Assembly (NCBI RefSeq): GCF_014635705.1
Contig: NZ_BMDI01000002.1
Location: 310,001-374,000, forward strand
Direction of reading: 5' to 3'
From: Oxalicibacterium faecigallinarum
GTDB taxonomy: Bacteria > Pseudomonadota > Gammaproteobacteria > Burkholderiales > Burkholderiaceae_D
DNA length: 64,000 nucleotides
Below are positions 49,059-57,217 of this stretch, in pieces. How positions within the stretch are numbered: position 1 is the stretch's first letter; every line of letters starts with the position of its first letter. Under the pieces are notes generated by a model. That model saw only the letters and a program-made list of their open reading frames with translations. It ran no database searches and was not told the DNA's origin. The position numbers were made by a program, and so were the translations under genes.

Positions 49059-51950
49059 ATGCTCTCTGCACAAGAAATTTCGGCCAAGTCGTCGTCCGAC
49101 GTTGCACATGTCGGTTCGTTGGCCGTCTCGCCATCGACCCCAAGCAGCAACACGGTTGGTCTGAATAATTACCGCATCATTCGTCGTAATGGTGCGGTTG
49201 TCGGTTTTGAGCCATCGAAAATCTCGATCGCCGTGACCAAAGCTTTCCTCGCCGTGAATGGTGGTCAGGGCGCTGCTTCCGCGCGTGTGCGCGAACTGGT
49301 CGAGCAACTGACCTCCAATGTCGTCAACGCACTGGTGCGTCGTCAGCCGGCTGGTGGCACCTTCCATATTGAAGATATTCAGGATCAGGTTGAACTGTCC
49401 CTGATGCGTTCGGGCGAGCACGACGTTGCACGCGCTTACGTGCTGTATCGTGCCAAGCGTATGGAAGAGCGTGCGCAGCAACAAGCGACCAAGCCGGTCG
49501 AAGATACGCATCAGTTGCATGTGGTCGAAAACGGCCAACGTCGTCCGCTGGAAATGAGTGAAGTGCGTAATCTGATCGACGCTGCCTGCATCGGTCTGGA
49601 AAAGCATGTCGACGCTGCCGCCATCCTGAACGAAACCGTCAAGAATCTGTACGACGGCGTGCCGGTTGAAGAACTGCACAAGTCCGCGATTCTTGCTGCG
49701 CGCGCGTTGATGGAAAAAGATCCTGCCTACAGCACCGTGACTTCGCGTTTGCTGATGCACACGATCCGTAAGGAAGTGTTTGGCCAGGAAGTCGCGCAAG
49801 CCGATGCGCCTGCGCACTATGTTGAATACTTCCCGAAATTTATCAAAAAGGGTATCGAGGCAGAATTGCTGGATGCCAAGCTGGCTCAGTTCGATCTGAA
49901 AAAACTCGGTGATGCGCTGAAACCTGAGCGTGATCTGCAGTTCGGCTACCTCGGCCTGCAAACCCTGTACGACCGCTACTTCCTGCACATTCGTGACGTG
50001 CGCATCGAAATGCCGCAAGCGTTTTACATGCGTGTCGCCATGGGCCTGGCACTGAACGAAATCAACCGCGAAGAACGTGCGATCGAGTTCTACAACCTGC
50101 TGTCCAGCTTCGACTTCATGAGCTCGACGCCGACCCTGTTCAACTCCGGCACGCAACGCTCGCAACTGTCGTCGTGCTACCTGACGACCGTTGCCGATGA
50201 TCTGGATGGCATCTACGAAGCCATCAAGGAAAACGCCTTGCTGGCGAAATACGCCGGTGGTCTGGGCAATGACTGGACACCAGTCCGCTCGCTGGGTGCG
50301 CACATCAAGGGCACCAACGGTCGCTCGCAAGGCGTGGTGCCGTTCCTGAAAGTCGTCAACGACACCGCCGTTGCGGTCAACCAGGGCGGTAAACGTAAAG
50401 GTGCGGTCTGCGCATACCTCGAAACCTGGCACATGGATATCGAGGAATTCCTCGACCTGCGCAAAAACACGGGTGACGATCGTCGTCGTACCCACGACAT
50501 GAACACCGCGAACTGGATTCCGGATCTGTTCATGAAGCGCGTGATGGAAAAAGGCGAATGGACCCTATTCTCGCCATCCGATACGCCTGATCTGCACGAT
50601 AAGTTTGGCAAGGCGTTCGAAGAAGCCTATACCGGCTATGAAGCCAAGGCCGCGCGCGGTGAACTGAAGCTGTTCAAGAAAGTGCAGGCGCTCGATCTGT
50701 GGCGCAAGATGCTGTCGATGCTGTTTGAAACCGGCCATCCATGGATCACGTTCAAGGATCCGTGCAACATCCGTTCGCCACAGCAACACGTGGGCGTTGT
50801 TCACAGCTCGAACCTGTGCACCGAAATCACCCTGAATACCAACGATTCGGAAATCGCGGTCTGCAATCTTGGTTCGATCAACATGCCGGCCCACATGAAA
50901 GATGGCGCGCTGGATCTGGTCAAGCTGCAGAAAACCATTAGCACCGCCATGCGCATGCTGGACAACGTGATTGATATTAACTATTACGCTGTCAAGAAAG
51001 CGCGTGATTCCAACCTGCGTCATCGTCCGGTTGGCCTCGGCATCATGGGTTTCCAGGATTGCTTGCACATGATGCGCATCCCTTACGCATCGAATGAGGC
51101 AGTGGAGTTTGCCGACAAGTCGATGGAAGCCGTTTGCTACTACGCTTACTGGGCATCGACCGAACTGGCAGAAGAGCGTGGCCGCTACAGCTCGTACCGT
51201 GGTTCGCTGTGGGATCGTGGCATCCTGCCGCAGGATTCGCTCAAGCTGTTGATGGAAGAGCGCGGCGGCTATCTGGAAGCGAATACGACCGAAACGCTGG
51301 ACTGGGCACCATTGCGTGAGCGCATCAAGCAGTTCGGTATGCGTAACTCCAATTGCGTGGCGATTGCGCCGACGGCAACGATTTCGAACATCATTGGTGT
51401 GTCGGCTTGTATCGAACCAACGTATCAGAACCTGTACGTCAAATCGAACCTGTCCGGCGAATTTACCGAGATCAACGAATATCTGGTGCGTGACCTGAAA
51501 GCACGTGGTCTGTGGGATGAAGTCATGATCTCCGACCTCAAGTATTTCGATGGTAGCCTGGCCAAGATCGACCGCATTCCACAGGATCTGCGTGACATCT
51601 ATGCCACCGCGTTCGAAGTCGAACCATCGTGGCTGGTTGAGGCAGCATCGCGTCGTCAGAAGTGGATCGATCAGGCACAGTCCCTGAACATCTACATGGC
51701 GGGCGCATCGGGTAAAAAACTCGATGAAACCTATAAGCTGGCATGGTTGCGCGGCCTCAAAACCACGTACTATCTGCGTACCATCGGCGCGACGCATACC
51801 GAGAAATCGACTTCGAAAGCCGGTGCGCTGAATGCCGTGGATTCCGGTGCGGGTGCCGGTTCCGCTCAAGCTGCACAAGAGACCGACGGTCCTGCCTGCA
51901 TGTTGCGTCCAGGCGATCCTGGTTTCGAGGAATGTGAAGCCTGCCAGTAA
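49059..51950 (+). CDS. nrdA: Ribonucleotide reductase class Ia large subunit NrdA
   Basis: Catalytic subunit reducing ribonucleoside diphosphates for DNA synthesis. Two ATP-cone regulatory domains are read at the N-terminus (about 37-135 and 153-235). The active-site cysteines appear in SSCYLTTV, NLCTEIT (thiyl radical cysteine) and AVCNLGSIN, and the redox pair is in the C-terminal tail ECEACQ. Length is 963 residues. ATG 49059 has AGAAGGAG upstream; an in-frame ATG at 48942 lacks a family-like extension. nrdB follows after 146 bases that contain a long stem-loop. Regulation is probably by NrdR. Confidence 0.96.
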   Translation: MLSAQEISAKSSSDVAHVGSLAVSPSTPSSNTVGLNNYRIIRRNGAVVGFEPSKISIAVTKAFLAVNGGQGAASARVRELVEQLTSNVVNALVRRQPAGGTFHIEDIQDQVELSLMRSGEHDVARAYVLYRAKRMEERAQQQATKPVEDTHQLHVVENGQRRPLEMSEVRNLIDAACIGLEKHVDAAAILNETVKNLYDGVPVEELHKSAILAARALMEKDPAYSTVTSRLLMHTIRKEVFGQEVAQADAPAHYVEYFPKFIKKGIEAELLDAKLAQFDLKKLGDALKPERDLQFGYLGLQTLYDRYFLHIRDVRIEMPQAFYMRVAMGLALNEINREERAIEFYNLLSSFDFMSSTPTLFNSGTQRSQLSSCYLTTVADDLDGIYEAIKENALLAKYAGGLGNDWTPVRSLGAHIKGTNGRSQGVVPFLKVVNDTAVAVNQGGKRKGAVCAYLETWHMDIEEFLDLRKNTGDDRRRTHDMNTANWIPDLFMKRVMEKGEWTLFSPSDTPDLHDKFGKAFEEAYTGYEAKAARGELKLFKKVQALDLWRKMLSMLFETGHPWITFKDPCNIRSPQQHVGVVHSSNLCTEITLNTNDSEIAVCNLGSINMPAHMKDGALDLVKLQKTISTAMRMLDNVIDINYYAVKKARDSNLRHRPVGLGIMGFQDCLHMMRIPYASNEAVEFADKSMEAVCYYAYWASTELAEERGRYSSYRGSLWDRGILPQDSLKLLMEERGGYLEANTTETLDWAPLRERIKQFGMRNSNCVAIAPTATISNIIGVSACIEPTYQNLYVKSNLSGEFTEINEYLVRDLKARGLWDEVMISDLKYFDGSLAKIDRIPQDLRDIYATAFEVEPSWLVEAASRRQKWIDQAQSLNIYMAGASGKKLDETYKLAWLRGLKTTYYLRTIGATHTEKSTSKAGALNAVDSGAGAGSAQAAQETDGPACMLRPGDPGFEECEACQ

Positions 51951-52016
51951 CACCATCTGTCCGATGGATGACATCGGATAACACATAACGACACGTCGAC
52001 TGAACTTGCGCCATGC

Positions 52017-52054
52017 GATGCTGACAAAGACTATATAAAGCCTTTGTCGGCATC
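52017..52054 (+). other. Stem-loop in the nrdA-nrdB intercistronic region
   Basis: A 13-bp stem with one G-U pair (52017-52029 with 52042-52054) encloses a 12-base AT-rich loop, 42 bases before nrdB. There is no T run, so it is not a standard terminator. A smaller 6-bp stem (51961-51966/51972-51977) lies just after the nrdA stop. Confidence 0.6.
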
Positions 52055-52096
52055 AAACGATGCAGCAGCGGCAGCAAATCAATAAGGAAAAGAGTC

Positions 52097-53263
52097 ATGC
52101 TTAGTTGGGATGATGAAGTCAAGCCGACACCCGCACAGCCTCAGCCAGGACTACAGCCAGCGGCACAACCGCGTTCGGCTGCACAGCAGGATGTGGCGCT
52201 TGATCCATCGCTGATGGCAAAACCAGCACAAACCGTCAACGCAACGCAACGTATGGACGCGGCGGACAAGCGCGTCATCAACGGTCAAACGGACGTCAAT
52301 CAGCTGGTACCGTTCAAATACAAATGGGCGTGGGACAAGTACCTGGCTGGTTGCGCCAACCACTGGATGCCGCAAGAGATCAACATGCAGCGCGATATCG
52401 AGCTGTGGAAGAACCCGAACGGCCTGACCGAGGACGAGCGTCGTATCGTCAAGCGCAATCTGGGTTTCTTTGTGACAGCCGATTCGCTGGCCGCCAACAA
52501 CATCGTGCTCGGTACCTACCGTCACATCACCGCGCCAGAATGCCGTCAGTATTTGTTGCGTCAGGCATTTGAAGAAGCGATTCACACGCACGCGTATCAG
52601 TACATCGTGGAATCGCTGGGCTTGGATGAAGGCGAAATCTTCAACGCCTATAACGAAATCGGCTCGATCCGCGACAAGGATCAGTTCCTGATTCCGTTCA
52701 TCGACGTGCTGACCGATCCGGAATTCAAGACCGGTACGCTGGAATCGGATCAGACCTTGCTGCGTTCGCTGATCGTTTTTGCCTGCCTGATGGAAGGCTT
52801 GTTCTTCTATGTTGGCTTCGCGCAGATTCTTGCACTCGGCCGCCAGAACAAGATGATGGGTGCAGCAGAACAGTACCAATACATTCTGCGTGACGAGTCG
52901 ATGCACTGCAATTTCGGTATCGATCTGATCAACACGATCAAGCTTGAGAATCCACATCTGTGGACGCCGCAATTCAAAGACGAAATCAAATCGTTGTTTT
53001 TACGCGCGGTAGAGTTGGAATATCGTTACGCAGAGGATACAATGCCGCGTGGAGTGCTAGGCCTGAATGCGCCGATGTTCAAAGGCTATCTGCGATTCAT
53101 CGCAAATCGTCGTGCGCAACAGATTGGTTTGGAACCCATGTTCGAACAGGAAGAAAATCCTTTCCCCTGGATGAGCGAAATGATCGATCTGAAAAAAGAA
53201 CGCAACTTTTTCGAAACACGCGTTATCGAATATCAGACCGGTGGCGCACTCAGTTGGGAATAA
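52097..53263 (+). CDS. nrdB: Ribonucleotide reductase class Ia small subunit NrdB
   Basis: Radical-generating subunit of class Ia ribonucleotide reductase. The di-iron ligands and radical site are intact: Asp129 ([10 protein letters not shown]), Glu160 and His163 (EEAIHTH), the radical Tyr167 (HAYQY), and a later Glu/His in [11 protein letters not shown]. The presence of Asp129 and Tyr167 excludes the chlamydial class Ic variant. The first 65 residues are a proline/alanine/glutamine-rich extension of unknown role. Length is 388 residues. The C-terminal tail GGALSWE docks to NrdA. Confidence 0.95.
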   Translation: MLSWDDEVKPTPAQPQPGLQPAAQPRSAAQQDVALDPSLMAKPAQTVNATQRMDAADKRVINGQTDVNQLVPFKYKWAWDKYLAGCANHWMPQEINMQRDIELWKNPNGLTEDERRIVKRNLGFFVTADSLAANNIVLGTYRHITAPECRQYLLRQAFEEAIHTHAYQYIVESLGLDEGEIFNAYNEIGSIRDKDQFLIPFIDVLTDPEFKTGTLESDQTLLRSLIVFACLMEGLFFYVGFAQILALGRQNKMMGAAEQYQYILRDESMHCNFGIDLINTIKLENPHLWTPQFKDEIKSLFLRAVELEYRYAEDTMPRGVLGLNAPMFKGYLRFIANRRAQQIGLEPMFEQEENPFPWMSEMIDLKKERNFFETRVIEYQTGGALSWE

Positions 53264-53413
53264 ACTGAACATTGCTCGCCATCTTGTCGCTGCCTTTTAA
53301 TTAGGCAGCACAAAAAACAGGCAGGTAATGAAAACCGATTCTGCTTAAAACAGGAAAGGCAACAACCGACTTTAATGAACAGTAGAAGACCGATAAGATC
53401 TCATCTGCTGAGC

Positions 53414-53456
53414 AAGCCGCTTCACCTGATTCAGTCAGGTGTGGCGGCTTTTTCGT
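53414..53456 (+). terminator. Terminator after nrdB
   Basis: Two stacked stems (53414-53420/53444-53450 and 53423-53429/53435-53441) are followed by TTTTTCGTTT. It lies 150 bases after the nrdB stop. Confidence 0.82.
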
Positions 53457-53494
53457 TTGAAAAAGGTTTGTTTTTTGGGAAACAGAATTCCAAT

Positions 53495-53521
53495 GCCGGC
53501 GTGCGCGCTGGCGTTTTTTTT
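53495..53521 (+). terminator. Second terminator downstream of nrdB
   Basis: A 7-bp stem with one G-U pair (53495-53501 with 53506-53512), a 4-base loop and eight Ts (53514-53521). It lies about 40 bases past the first one. Confidence 0.78.
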
Positions 53522-53565
53522 GACGACCGCAAAGCGATAAAACGCGTATTTGCCTAGTCATGTAA

Positions 53566-53737
53566 GGCTGAAGTGCTGCATAAGTGAGGAGATGCAGCAG
53601 TTCAGCTGGAGCCGAATTCATTAGCGCAAGCACAGTACGCTTGTGCCGATGAATAATCCGCCAATTCCATCGCGATGGTGTGGGCGGGTTTCAACTTTAG
53701 AAACTTGATTTTTTCCATCACGTGAAGGAGAAACAAT
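53566..53737 (+). other. Structured leader upstream of the H1-like gene
   Basis: Between the second terminator and the H1-like gene, four foldable elements follow one another. They are a 16-bp stem with one mismatch (53566-53581/53592-53607), an 8-bp stem (53624-53631/53639-53646), a 12-base palindrome (53667-53678), and a 5-bp stem (GTTTC...GAAAC) near 53688-53704. AAGGAG at 53725-53730 then serves the ATG at 53738. No promoter was identified with confidence. Confidence 0.4.
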
Positions 53738-54328
53738 ATGGCAACAGCAAAAAAACCAGCAGCGAAGAAGCCTGCTGCAAAAAAAGCCGCTACGGCCAAG
53801 AAACCAGTTGCAGCTAAAAAGCCAGCAGCTAAAAAGCCAGTAGCAAAGAAAGCAGCAGCTAAAAAGCCAGTGGCTAAAAAGGCAGTCGCCAAGAAGCCAG
53901 TAGCTAAAAAAGCAGCAGCCAAAAAGCCAGTGGCTAAAAAGGCAGTCGCCAAGAAGCCAGTAGCTAAAAAAGCAGCAGCTAAAAAGCCAGTAGCGAAGAA
54001 GGCCGTCGCTAAAAAGCCAGTGGCTAAAAAAGCAGCAGCTAAAAAGCCGGTAGCTAAAAAGGCAGTCGCCAAGAAAGCAGCAGCTAAAAAGCCTGCCGCC
54101 AAGAAGGTTGCTGCCAAAAAGCCTGCCGCTAAAAAGCCGGTAGCAAAAAAAGCCGCTGCTAAAAAGCCTGCTGCTAAAAAGCCAGTCGCTAAAAAAGCCG
54201 CTGCCAAGAAGCCTGCTGCGCCGAAAAAGCCAGCAGCTAAACCGGCAGCTGTTGCGGCACCTGCAGTCAAAACGGTGATCAACCCGGCAGCGGCATGGCC
54301 GTTTCCAACGGGTACCAATCGCCCATAA
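53738..54328 (+). CDS. Histone H1-like Lys/Ala/Pro-rich repeat protein
   Basis: A 196-residue low-complexity protein made almost wholly of [15 protein letters not shown] repeats, starting [16 protein letters not shown] and ending in a non-repetitive tail ([18 protein letters not shown]). Composition resembles the C-terminal domain of eukaryotic histone H1, chlamydial HctB and Pseudomonas AlgP. It is very basic, presumably unstructured and DNA-binding; the function is inferred. At the DNA level four 60-bp units (20 residues each) run from 53852 to 54091. Minus-strand open frames over it are by-products of the repeats. It ends before a strong terminator. Confidence 0.88.
   Translation: MATAKKPAAKKPAAKKAATAKKPVAAKKPAAKKPVAKKAAAKKPVAKKAVAKKPVAKKAAAKKPVAKKAVAKKPVAKKAAAKKPVAKKAVAKKPVAKKAAAKKPVAKKAVAKKAAAKKPAAKKVAAKKPAAKKPVAKKAAAKKPAAKKPVAKKAAAKKPAAPKKPAAKPAAVAAPAVKTVINPAAAWPFPTGTNRP
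53852..54091 (+). repeat. Four tandem 60-bp repeats inside the H1-like gene
   Basis: Units begin at 53852, 53912, 53972 and 54032. The first two differ at one base in 60; the third and fourth are more diverged. Each unit codes for 20 residues, so gain or loss keeps the frame. Confidence 0.85.
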
Positions 54329-54372
54329 TTCCAGACCTGTCTGGATGGGCCTGATTAATTTCAGGCACAATC

Positions 54373-54408
54373 CCGCTGTGCGGCTTGCGTCGCACAGCGG
54401 TTTTTTTT
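54373..54408 (+). terminator. Strong terminator between the H1-like gene and yggT
   Basis: A perfect 10-bp stem (54373-54382 with 54391-54400) with an 8-base loop is followed by eight Ts (54401-54408). The T run ends 1 base before the AAGGAG of the next gene. Confidence 0.9.
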
Positions 54409-54421
54409 GAAGGAGCTCGTT

Positions 54422-54964
54422 TTGCTTGATAGCATATTCACGCTGATCGTCGACACGATTGCCATCGTTCTTGCCGGCTCACTGTTATTGCGATTCTGGA
54501 TGCAGGCTGTGCGTGTCCGTCCACCATTGCAGATTGCCCAGTTTGTCTATCAGTTGACTGACTGGCTGGTGCGGCCACTGCGTCGCGTCTTGCCCGGCGC
54601 AGGTGGTTATGATTGGGCCAGCTTGCTTGGTGCATTTGTCATTGCACTGCTTGCTACAGCCGTCGAAGTATTTCTGCGTGATGTGTTTTCATTGCAGTTC
54701 CTGTTTTTGCTTGCCTTGATGAAAGTGATTCATTGGGCGTTGTACGGACTGATCGGCCTGATTCTGATCGAGGTCATTTTTAGTTGGGTGAATCCTCACG
54801 CGCCGCTTGCGCCCTTTGTGCGTGCGTTGAACGAGCCTGTAATGCGTCCGTTGCGGCGTGTTGTGCCATTGATTGGGTCGATTGATTTGTCTCCGCTGGT
54901 GGCATTGATTCTGTTAAGAATCGCGATCCAGCTTGTGGCAATCGCCATTACTTCTGTCATGTAA
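54422..54964 (+). CDS. YggT family membrane protein
   Basis: A 180-residue integral membrane protein with two YggT repeats, each a hydrophobic hairpin followed by a PLRRVLP/PLRRVVP motif (near residues 52-58 and 144-150). The function is not established; relatives are linked to cell division or osmotic stress in some bacteria. The start is TTG 54422 with AAGGAG at 54410-54414; the longer frame (54407) would contain its own ribosome binding site and is wrong. A strong terminator lies just upstream and a bidirectional one just downstream. Confidence 0.87.
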   Translation: MLDSIFTLIVDTIAIVLAGSLLLRFWMQAVRVRPPLQIAQFVYQLTDWLVRPLRRVLPGAGGYDWASLLGAFVIALLATAVEVFLRDVFSLQFLFLLALMKVIHWALYGLIGLILIEVIFSWVNPHAPLAPFVRALNEPVMRPLRRVVPLIGSIDLSPLVALILLRIAIQLVAIAITSVM

Positions 54965-54989
54965 AAAGAGCCTATGCCGGCTCTTTTTT
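54963..54989. terminator. Bidirectional terminator between yggT and the PfkB kinase gene
   Basis: A 10-bp stem (54963-54972 with 54979-54988) with A-run and T-run flanks; it overlaps the yggT stop codon. Confidence 0.87.
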
Positions 54990-55011
54990 ATCTGCTGACT
55001 TCAACTGATGT

Positions 55012-55944
55012 TTAGAAACGGTAACCGAATGCCTGTTCGAACCGGGCTTCGATTTCCTGACGTGATGGCGCGTGATTCTGTGGACCTTGGCTGGCGATCT
55101 TGATGGCACCCATCAGACTGGCCAGACGACCGGTTGTTGCCCAGTCCAGTCCGTTTGTGAGTCCATACAGAATACCGGCGCGGAAAGCATCGCCGCAGCC
55201 AGTTGGGTCGACCACCTTGTCAACCTTCACGCTTGGAATGGCCAGGTGTTCGGCGTTGGTGAAAATCTCGGCACCGTTTTCCCCACGTGTCACGATCAGC
55301 GCCGTCACGCGTTCTGCGATGCCTGCAAGTGTCAGTCCGGTACGGCTGGTCAACAGCTCAGCTTCATAATCATTGACCGCAACGTAAGTGGCTTGATCAA
55401 TGAAGCCTTTCAGTTCGTCGCCATTGAACATCGGTAAACCCTGACCTGGATCGAAGATGAACGGAATGCCGAGATCGGCGCAATCCTTTGCGTGTTGCAG
55501 CATGCCGTCGCGACCATCAGGCGCGACAATACCGATGGCCACCTTGCCGGTGTCGGCAACCTTGTTGAAGTGAGAGAAACTCATCGCACCAGGATGGAAA
55601 GCGGTAATTTGATTGCCGTCGGCATCAGTCGTGATAAACGCCTGTCCGGTAAAAGAATCATCGATCGTACGAATACACTGTTGCGAGATATCCAGCTGGG
55701 TCAGGCGCTCCCGATAAGGGGCGCCATCCTGACCGATGGTTGCCATGATCAACGGATCACCGCCAAGCAGTTTGAGGTTGTAGGCGATATTGCCGGCGCA
55801 GCCCCCAAATTCGCGACGCATATTCGGCACCAGAAAACCGACATTTATCTTGTGTAATTGATCGGCCAGGATGGATTCGGAAAAGCGTCCGTCGAAGGAC
55901 ATGATGTTATCGAACGCGAGCGAACCGCAAATAAGTGATTTCAT
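55012..55944 (-). CDS. PfkB family sugar/nucleoside kinase (adenosine kinase-like)
   Basis: A 310-residue ribokinase-fold kinase. The N-terminal GSLAFDNIM and GGCAGNIAYNL (near 47-57) bind the sugar or nucleoside. The anion-hole motif DPTGCGDAFRAG near 239-250 contains the catalytic aspartate. The NxxE motif is represented by VNDYEAELL. Relatives in betaproteobacteria are annotated as adenosine kinase or carbohydrate kinase; the substrate cannot be fixed from sequence alone. Last gene of the minus-strand group, 60 bases after the DUF3426 gene. Confidence 0.85.
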   Translation of the reverse strand: MKSLICGSLAFDNIMSFDGRFSESILADQLHKINVGFLVPNMRREFGGCAGNIAYNLKLLGGDPLIMATIGQDGAPYRERLTQLDISQQCIRTIDDSFTGQAFITTDADGNQITAFHPGAMSFSHFNKVADTGKVAIGIVAPDGRDGMLQHAKDCADLGIPFIFDPGQGLPMFNGDELKGFIDQATYVAVNDYEAELLTSRTGLTLAGIAERVTALIVTRGENGAEIFTNAEHLAIPSVKVDKVVDPTGCGDAFRAGILYGLTNGLDWATTGRLASLMGAIKIASQGPQNHAPSRQEIEARFEQAFGYRF

Positions 55945-56004
55945 GAGGTTGATACTGTTGAAAGAATAAAAAAGGAATCAGATCGATCAGTGCGAACAGT
56001 CTGT

Positions 56005-57210
56005 TCAGGGATAAAACAGATACACGCGATAGCCGGAAGCGCGCGTATCGTTGAGTTCAAAAAGGACGCGCGCGGAGCGTTCGCTATTGTGGAGAAAGCC
56101 TGCATCGACCAGCGCCTGATCGCGCAGATACTCCAGCGGTGTGAATACGCGCCGCAGTACCGCTTTCTCATTGGCATCGTTCAGCGTCAGTTCGATCAAA
56201 GGCCATTCCTGATCGAGACTGCTGTCATTGCGTAACAAGGCGGTCAGGACAAACGAATTGCTATTGCCGGCTTGGGTCTGCAACTCGCTGGACTCAACGG
56301 AAACGGAGGATATATCGGCGGGCAGGGCAATTCTGCAACCGAGTCCTTCGCACAAGCTGATCAGTGCCGGTTTGGCTGCCGGAAACATGCCGGCCAGCTG
56401 ATTGCGAAAACTGTAGCCAGCCTGAAGCAGTGCTGTGAGGGTCAATAAACTGCACGCGATGAGCAGGGTATTGCGGACGCGCGTACTGAGTTCCTTGCGT
56501 GCGCGCTCCTTGCGTACAAAGGCTGGCTCTTCCTCTTGTTCTGTTTCATCGTCCAGCGCCAGATCATCTTGCTCCTCATCGCCACGAGAGGTTTGACGCC
56601 ACGGTTTGCGTTCAAGATCGCTGATGGCCTGATCCAGCTCTTCTGCGCTGGATTCTGCCTGCGCGGCGTAGGACGCATCCTGACCGAGTTCGTCCAATGT
56701 TGCAGGTTGTTCACGGTCAAAATCCATCAGCGTCATGCGCTGCAGCGGATCGGCCGGTTTCTCATCCTGTGCATGATAGACCGGTGGATGTTCCCGTTCA
56801 AAATGAGCGGGAATGGTAAATGACAGTCGGCTGGTCGGCATGACCGATGCAGGGGACGGCGCGGTTGCCGCAGCAAATGCTTCCTGTCCTTCTTCACTTG
56901 TCGTGTCGCCGCTGGCCGCCGACAAAGCCGATGAGGAAGTTGACACCGCTCTCGATGTCGCACCGGGCATGGTGTCAATCGCGGTGGACGCGACGGTTGA
57001 TTGTGGGGGCGTGACGGGAGCGCGTGGTGTTGGCGCAATTGCCGCAGTTGGTGCTGTTGTACCAGACTCTTCCGGGGGCAGCAGATGCTCGATGCCGTTG
57101 AAGATTTCCTTGCAGTAGCCGCAGCGTACCAGGCCGGCTCGCAATTTCAATTGATCATGCACGACGCGAAACGTCGTTTGGCAGTGCGGACATTGTGTCG
57201 CCAGTGCCAT
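56005..57210 (-). CDS. DUF3426 zinc-ribbon membrane protein
   Basis: A 401-residue protein. Residues 1-40 form an MJ0042-type zinc ribbon (CPHC at 7-10, CGYC near 31-34). Next comes a long disordered alanine/threonine/proline-rich and acidic linker (about 50-255), one membrane segment (about 262-282), and a C-terminal DUF3426 domain, probably periplasmic, ending SGYRVYLFYP. ATG 57210 starts MALATQCPHC; the upstream extension is not family-like. Function is unknown; the zinc ribbon in the cytoplasm and the outer domain suggest a membrane-bound regulator or assembly factor. It starts 7 bases after prmA. Confidence 0.85.
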   Translation of the reverse strand: MALATQCPHCQTTFRVVHDQLKLRAGLVRCGYCKEIFNGIEHLLPPEESGTTAPTAAIAPTPRAPVTPPQSTVASTAIDTMPGATSRAVSTSSSALSAASGDTTSEEGQEAFAAATAPSPASVMPTSRLSFTIPAHFEREHPPVYHAQDEKPADPLQRMTLMDFDREQPATLDELGQDASYAAQAESSAEELDQAISDLERKPWRQTSRGDEEQDDLALDDETEQEEEPAFVRKERARKELSTRVRNTLLIACSLLTLTALLQAGYSFRNQLAGMFPAAKPALISLCEGLGCRIALPADISSVSVESSELQTQAGNSNSFVLTALLRNDSSLDQEWPLIELTLNDANEKAVLRRVFTPLEYLRDQALVDAGFLHNSERSARVLFELNDTRASGYRVYLFYP

Positions 57211-57217
57211 GGATGAC

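Noticed and set aside
49044-51986. Two long minus-strand frames opposite nrdA
   Set aside because: They mirror the nrdA codons and contain no recognisable motif.
53289-53309. 6-bp stem just after nrdB
   Set aside because: No T run follows and the stem is short; the real terminators are further downstream.
53375-53557. 60-codon plus-strand frame after nrdB
   Set aside because: It runs through both intrinsic terminators, so it cannot be a normal coding sequence.
53602-54370. Long minus-strand open frames (238 and 249 codons) over the H1-like gene
   Set aside because: They are the complement of Lys/Ala codon repeats, giving artificial Gly/Phe/Leu/Ala or Ser/Leu/Phe repeats with no family features. 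The plus-strand gene has a ribosome binding site and a known composition type.
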